Source: Betaproteobacteria bacterium | GTDB lineage: Bacteria; Pseudomonadota; Gammaproteobacteria; Burkholderiales; Rhodocyclaceae | Assembly: GCA_028065725.1 (NCBI GenBank) | Contig: JAPTVL010000001.1 | Coordinates: forward strand, 1-7,623 | DNA: 7,623 nt | Direction: 5' to 3' | In this document: piece by piece, positions 5,562 through 7,623 of the stretch | Numbering within the stretch: position 1 is the stretch's first letter | How the letters are laid out: every line of letters starts with the position of its first letter | Position numbers and translations under genes: made by a program | The notes under the pieces: generated by a model | The model's database searches: none | The model's input: the letters and a program-made list of their open reading frames with translations, nothing else | Told to the model about the DNA's origin: nothing

Positions 5562-5831
5562 ATGTCCGACGTATTCATCGCCTTCCAGCACAACGAAGAG
5601 TCCCGTCCGGTGATCGACGCCATCGTGGCCGACAACCCGAACGCGGTGCTGACCCACCCGACCGGCCTGGTCAAGATCAACGCGCCCGGCAGCCTGACCA
5701 TCCGCCGCGAAACCATCGAGGGCCTCACCGGTCGGCCCTACGACCTGCAGGCCATCCACGTCAACCTCGTCACCCTCTCGGGCTACATCGACGAGGACGA
5801 CGACCAGCTCACGCTGAGCTGGAAGCACTGA
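5562..5831 (+). CDS. dmpM: Phenol hydroxylase P2, effector/coupling protein (DmpM)
   Basis: This 89-residue protein matches DmpM (about 90). It belongs to the MmoB/DmpM family of cofactor-free effector proteins, which dock on the alpha subunit near the diiron centre and couple electron delivery to oxygen activation and substrate access. Typical parts are FIAFQHNEESRPVIDAIVAD (5-24), THPTGLVKINAPGSLTI (31-47) and an acidic end YIDEDDDQLTLSWKH. AGGAGA stands 6 bases before the ATG, and dmpN begins 24 bases downstream. It is needed for full turnover but holds no metal or flavin. Confidence 0.96.
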   Translation: MSDVFIAFQHNEESRPVIDAIVADNPNAVLTHPTGLVKINAPGSLTIRRETIEGLTGRPYDLQAIHVNLVTLSGYIDEDDDQLTLSWKH

Positions 5832-5855
5832 ACACAACGCAGAAGGAGACAACGC

Positions 5856-7400
5856 ATGGACACCCGTGTTGCCAGCAAGAAGCTCGGCCTGAAAGAACGC
5901 TACGCCGCCATGACCCGCGGCCTGGGCTGGGAGACCAGCTACCAGCCGATGGACAAGGTGTTCCCGTACGACAAGTACGAGGGCATCAAGATCCACGACT
6001 GGGACAAGTGGCAGGACCCGTTCCGCCTGACCATGGACGCCTACTGGAAGTACCAGGGCGAGAAGGAGAAGAAGCTCTACGCCGTCATCGAGGCCTTCGC
6101 GCAGAACAACGGCCAGCTCGGCGTGTCCGACGCGCGCTACGTCAACGGGCTCAAGCTGTTCATCCAGGGCGTGACGCCGCTGGAGTACTACGCCCACCGC
6201 GGCTTCGCCCATGTGGGCCGCCAGTTCACCGGCGAAGGCGCCCGCGTCGCGGCGCAGATGCAGTCCATCGACGAGCTGCGCCACTACCAGACCGAGACGC
6301 ACGCGATCAGCCACTACAACAAGTACTTCAACGGCATTCACCACTCGAACCACTGGTACGACCGCGTGTGGTACCTGTCGGTGCCGAAGTCCTTCTTCGA
6401 AGACGCCTGCACCGCTGGTCCGTTCGAGTTCCTCACCGCCGTCAGCTTCAGCTTCGAGTACGTGCTGACCAACCTGCTGTTCGTGCCCTTCATGAGCGGC
6501 GCGGCGCACAACGGCGACATGTCCACCGTGACCTTCGGCTTCTCGGCGCAGAGCGACGAGAGCCGCCACATGACGCTGGGCATCGAGTGCATCAAGTTCA
6601 TGCTGGAGCAGGACCCGGACAACGTGCCCATCGTGCAGCGCTGGATCGACAAGTGGTTCTGGCGCGGCTACCGCCTGCTGACCCTGGTCGCGATGATGCA
6701 GGACTACATGCTGCCCAAGCGCGTGATGAGCTGGAAGGAAGCCTGGGAGATGTACGCCGAAGAAAACGGCGGCGCCCTGTTCAAGGACCTGGCGCGCTAC
6801 GGCATCCGCGAGCCGGCCGGCTGGAAGCAGGCCTGCGAAGGCAAGGACCACATCAGCCACCAGGCCTGGGCCACCTTCTACAACTACAACGGCGCCGCCC
6901 CGTTCCACACCTGGGTGCCCAAGGAAGACGAACTGGCCTGGCTGAGCGAGAAGTACCCCGAGACCTTCGACAAGTACTACCGCCCGCGCTGGGAGTTCTG
7001 GCGCGACCAGGCCGCCGAAGGCAAGCGCTTCTACAACATGACGCTGCCGATGCTGTGCACCACCTGCCAGATCCCGATGCTGTTCACCGAAGAGGGTGAC
7101 CCCAGCAAGATCTGCTACCGCGACAGCGACTACAAGGCCTACAAGTACCACTTCTGCAGCGACCACTGCAAGAGCATCTTCGACCACGAGCCCGAGAAGT
7201 ACGTGCAGAGCTGGCTGCCGGTGCACCAGATCTACCAGGGCCACTGCTTCCCCGAAGGCACCGACCCGACCGCCGAGGGCTTCGACCCGCTGATGGCCGT
7301 GCTCAAGTACTACGAGATGGAAGTCGGCCGCGATAACTTCGACTTCGAAGGTTCGGAAGACCAGAAGAACTTTGCGATGTGGAAAGGAGACACGAAATGA
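5856..7400 (+). CDS. dmpN: Phenol hydroxylase P3, diiron alpha subunit of the oxygenase (DmpN)
   Basis: This is the 514-residue catalytic subunit, close to DmpN of CF600 (about 517). It hydroxylates phenol to catechol with O2 and electrons from NADH. The carboxylate-bridged diiron ligands are all present: Glu110, Glu140 and His143 (DELRH), Glu201, Glu235 and His238 (DESRH), with spacing as in toluene monooxygenases. A C-terminal four-cysteine site, Cys401, Cys404, Cys434 and Cys438, matches the zinc site known in phenol hydroxylase alpha subunits. The protein is soluble, with no signal peptide. AAGGAGA lies 6 bases before the ATG. The stop overlaps the dmpO start (ATGA). Third codon positions are almost all G or C, in line with strong expression, and this creates a very long empty open frame on the opposite strand. 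Confidence 0.98.
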   Translation: MDTRVASKKLGLKERYAAMTRGLGWETSYQPMDKVFPYDKYEGIKIHDWDKWQDPFRLTMDAYWKYQGEKEKKLYAVIEAFAQNNGQLGVSDARYVNGLKLFIQGVTPLEYYAHRGFAHVGRQFTGEGARVAAQMQSIDELRHYQTETHAISHYNKYFNGIHHSNHWYDRVWYLSVPKSFFEDACTAGPFEFLTAVSFSFEYVLTNLLFVPFMSGAAHNGDMSTVTFGFSAQSDESRHMTLGIECIKFMLEQDPDNVPIVQRWIDKWFWRGYRLLTLVAMMQDYMLPKRVMSWKEAWEMYAEENGGALFKDLARYGIREPAGWKQACEGKDHISHQAWATFYNYNGAAPFHTWVPKEDELAWLSEKYPETFDKYYRPRWEFWRDQAAEGKRFYNMTLPMLCTTCQIPMLFTEEGDPSKICYRDSDYKAYKYHFCSDHCKSIFDHEPEKYVQSWLPVHQIYQGHCFPEGTDPTAEGFDPLMAVLKYYEMEVGRDNFDFEGSEDQKNFAMWKGDTK

Positions 7401-7623
7401 GCGTCGTCGCCATCGCCCCCTACGAGTTCACGCCCAGGGATGTGCGCGAGAACTTCCCCGCCCCGCTGCTCTACATCGGCTGGGAAGACCACCTGATGTT
7501 CTGCGCCCCCGTCTGCCTGCCGCTGCCGCCGGACACCCCGTTCGGCGCGCTGTCGGCCGCGGTGCTGCCCGGCATCTACGGCTACCACCCGGACTTCGCC
7601 AAGATCGACTGGGCCAAGGCCGA
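7397..7623 (+). CDS. dmpO: Phenol hydroxylase P4, gamma subunit of the oxygenase (DmpO), 3' end outside window
   Basis: The first 75 codons are visible; the full protein is about 119 residues. It is the small gamma subunit of the phenol hydroxylase oxygenase, which packs against the alpha subunit and is structural. The family pattern is seen in RENFPAPLLYIGWEDHLMFCAP (17-38), LPLPPDTPFGAL (41-52) and HPDFAKIDWAKA (64-75). The ATG overlaps the dmpN stop as ATGA, and AAGGAGA lies 6 bases upstream inside dmpN, so the two are translationally coupled. The next gene should be dmpP, the FAD/2Fe-2S reductase, beyond the window. Confidence 0.95.
   Translation, partial: MSVVAIAPYEFTPRDVRENFPAPLLYIGWEDHLMFCAPVCLPLPPDTPFGALSAAVLPGIYGYHPDFAKIDWAKA

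Noticed and set aside
5120..7099. Plus-strand open frame of 659 codons in another frame over dmpL-dmpN
   Set aside because: It is Arg/Pro/Gln-rich, the usual result of reading GC-rich genes out of frame, and it runs across three real genes and their ribosome binding sites.
4383..7244. Minus-strand open frame of 953 codons opposite dmpK-dmpN
   Set aside because: It is a shadow of the G/C-ending codons of the phenol hydroxylase genes. The translation is a Val/Leu/Gly/His-rich string without domain motifs, and the plus strand encodes well-known proteins.
1..7623. CRISPR array, tRNA, rRNA, insertion sequence or phage genes
   Set aside because: No regular direct repeats, tRNA-like cloverleaf, rRNA-like stretch, transposase or terminal inverted repeats were seen by eye on either strand.

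Overview
The window is GC-rich DNA of a betaproteobacterium, most likely Burkholderiales and probably Comamonadaceae. This is inferred from the strong G/C bias at third codon positions, the protein sequences, and a phenol-gene arrangement that resembles Comamonas. Its core is the start of a multicomponent phenol hydroxylase operon of the dmp/aph/phc type with its own control genes. No tools were available, so all family assignments rest on reading motifs, lengths and gene order.

Left part (1-1545, plus strand): a 3' remnant of a short-chain dehydrogenase/reductase that lacks its cofactor and catalytic parts, an intact MaoC-like hot-dog hydratase directly behind it, and an integral membrane protein of the MarC family. 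The first ~125 bases read on the minus strand as a hydrophobic protein tail. The dehydrogenase therefore seems to have been cut at a rearrangement junction near 122-131.

Middle part (1451-3960, minus strand): a GntR/FCD-type regulator whose 3' end overlaps marC tail to tail, preceded after only 8 bases by a sigma54-dependent activator of the DmpR/MopR/XylR family. The activator keeps the phenol-contact histidine and tryptophan and the Cys/Glu/Cys/Cys zinc site of MopR, so it very probably senses phenols. Its best start is a TTG at 3960 with a good Shine-Dalgarno sequence, giving 559 residues, rather than the upstream ATG at 4086.

Control region (3961-4294): it holds a near-consensus XylR/DmpR-type upstream activating sequence, a -24/-12 promoter with one mismatch pointing at the phenol hydroxylase genes, a possible sigma70 promoter for the activator, and an 11-base motif repeated in inverted orientation that may be an operator for the GntR protein.

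Right part (4295-7623, plus strand): dmpK, dmpL, dmpM, dmpN and the first 75 codons of dmpO, in the canonical order. DmpL, DmpN and DmpO form the oxygenase, DmpM is the effector protein and DmpK the assembly factor. The reductase (DmpP) and the catechol cleavage genes would lie beyond the window. The proposed logic is that phenol binds the activator, which drives sigma54 transcription of dmpKLMNO, while the GntR protein may repress. I see no wholly new system. The points of interest are the regulatory layout, the corrected start codon and the truncated dehydrogenase.
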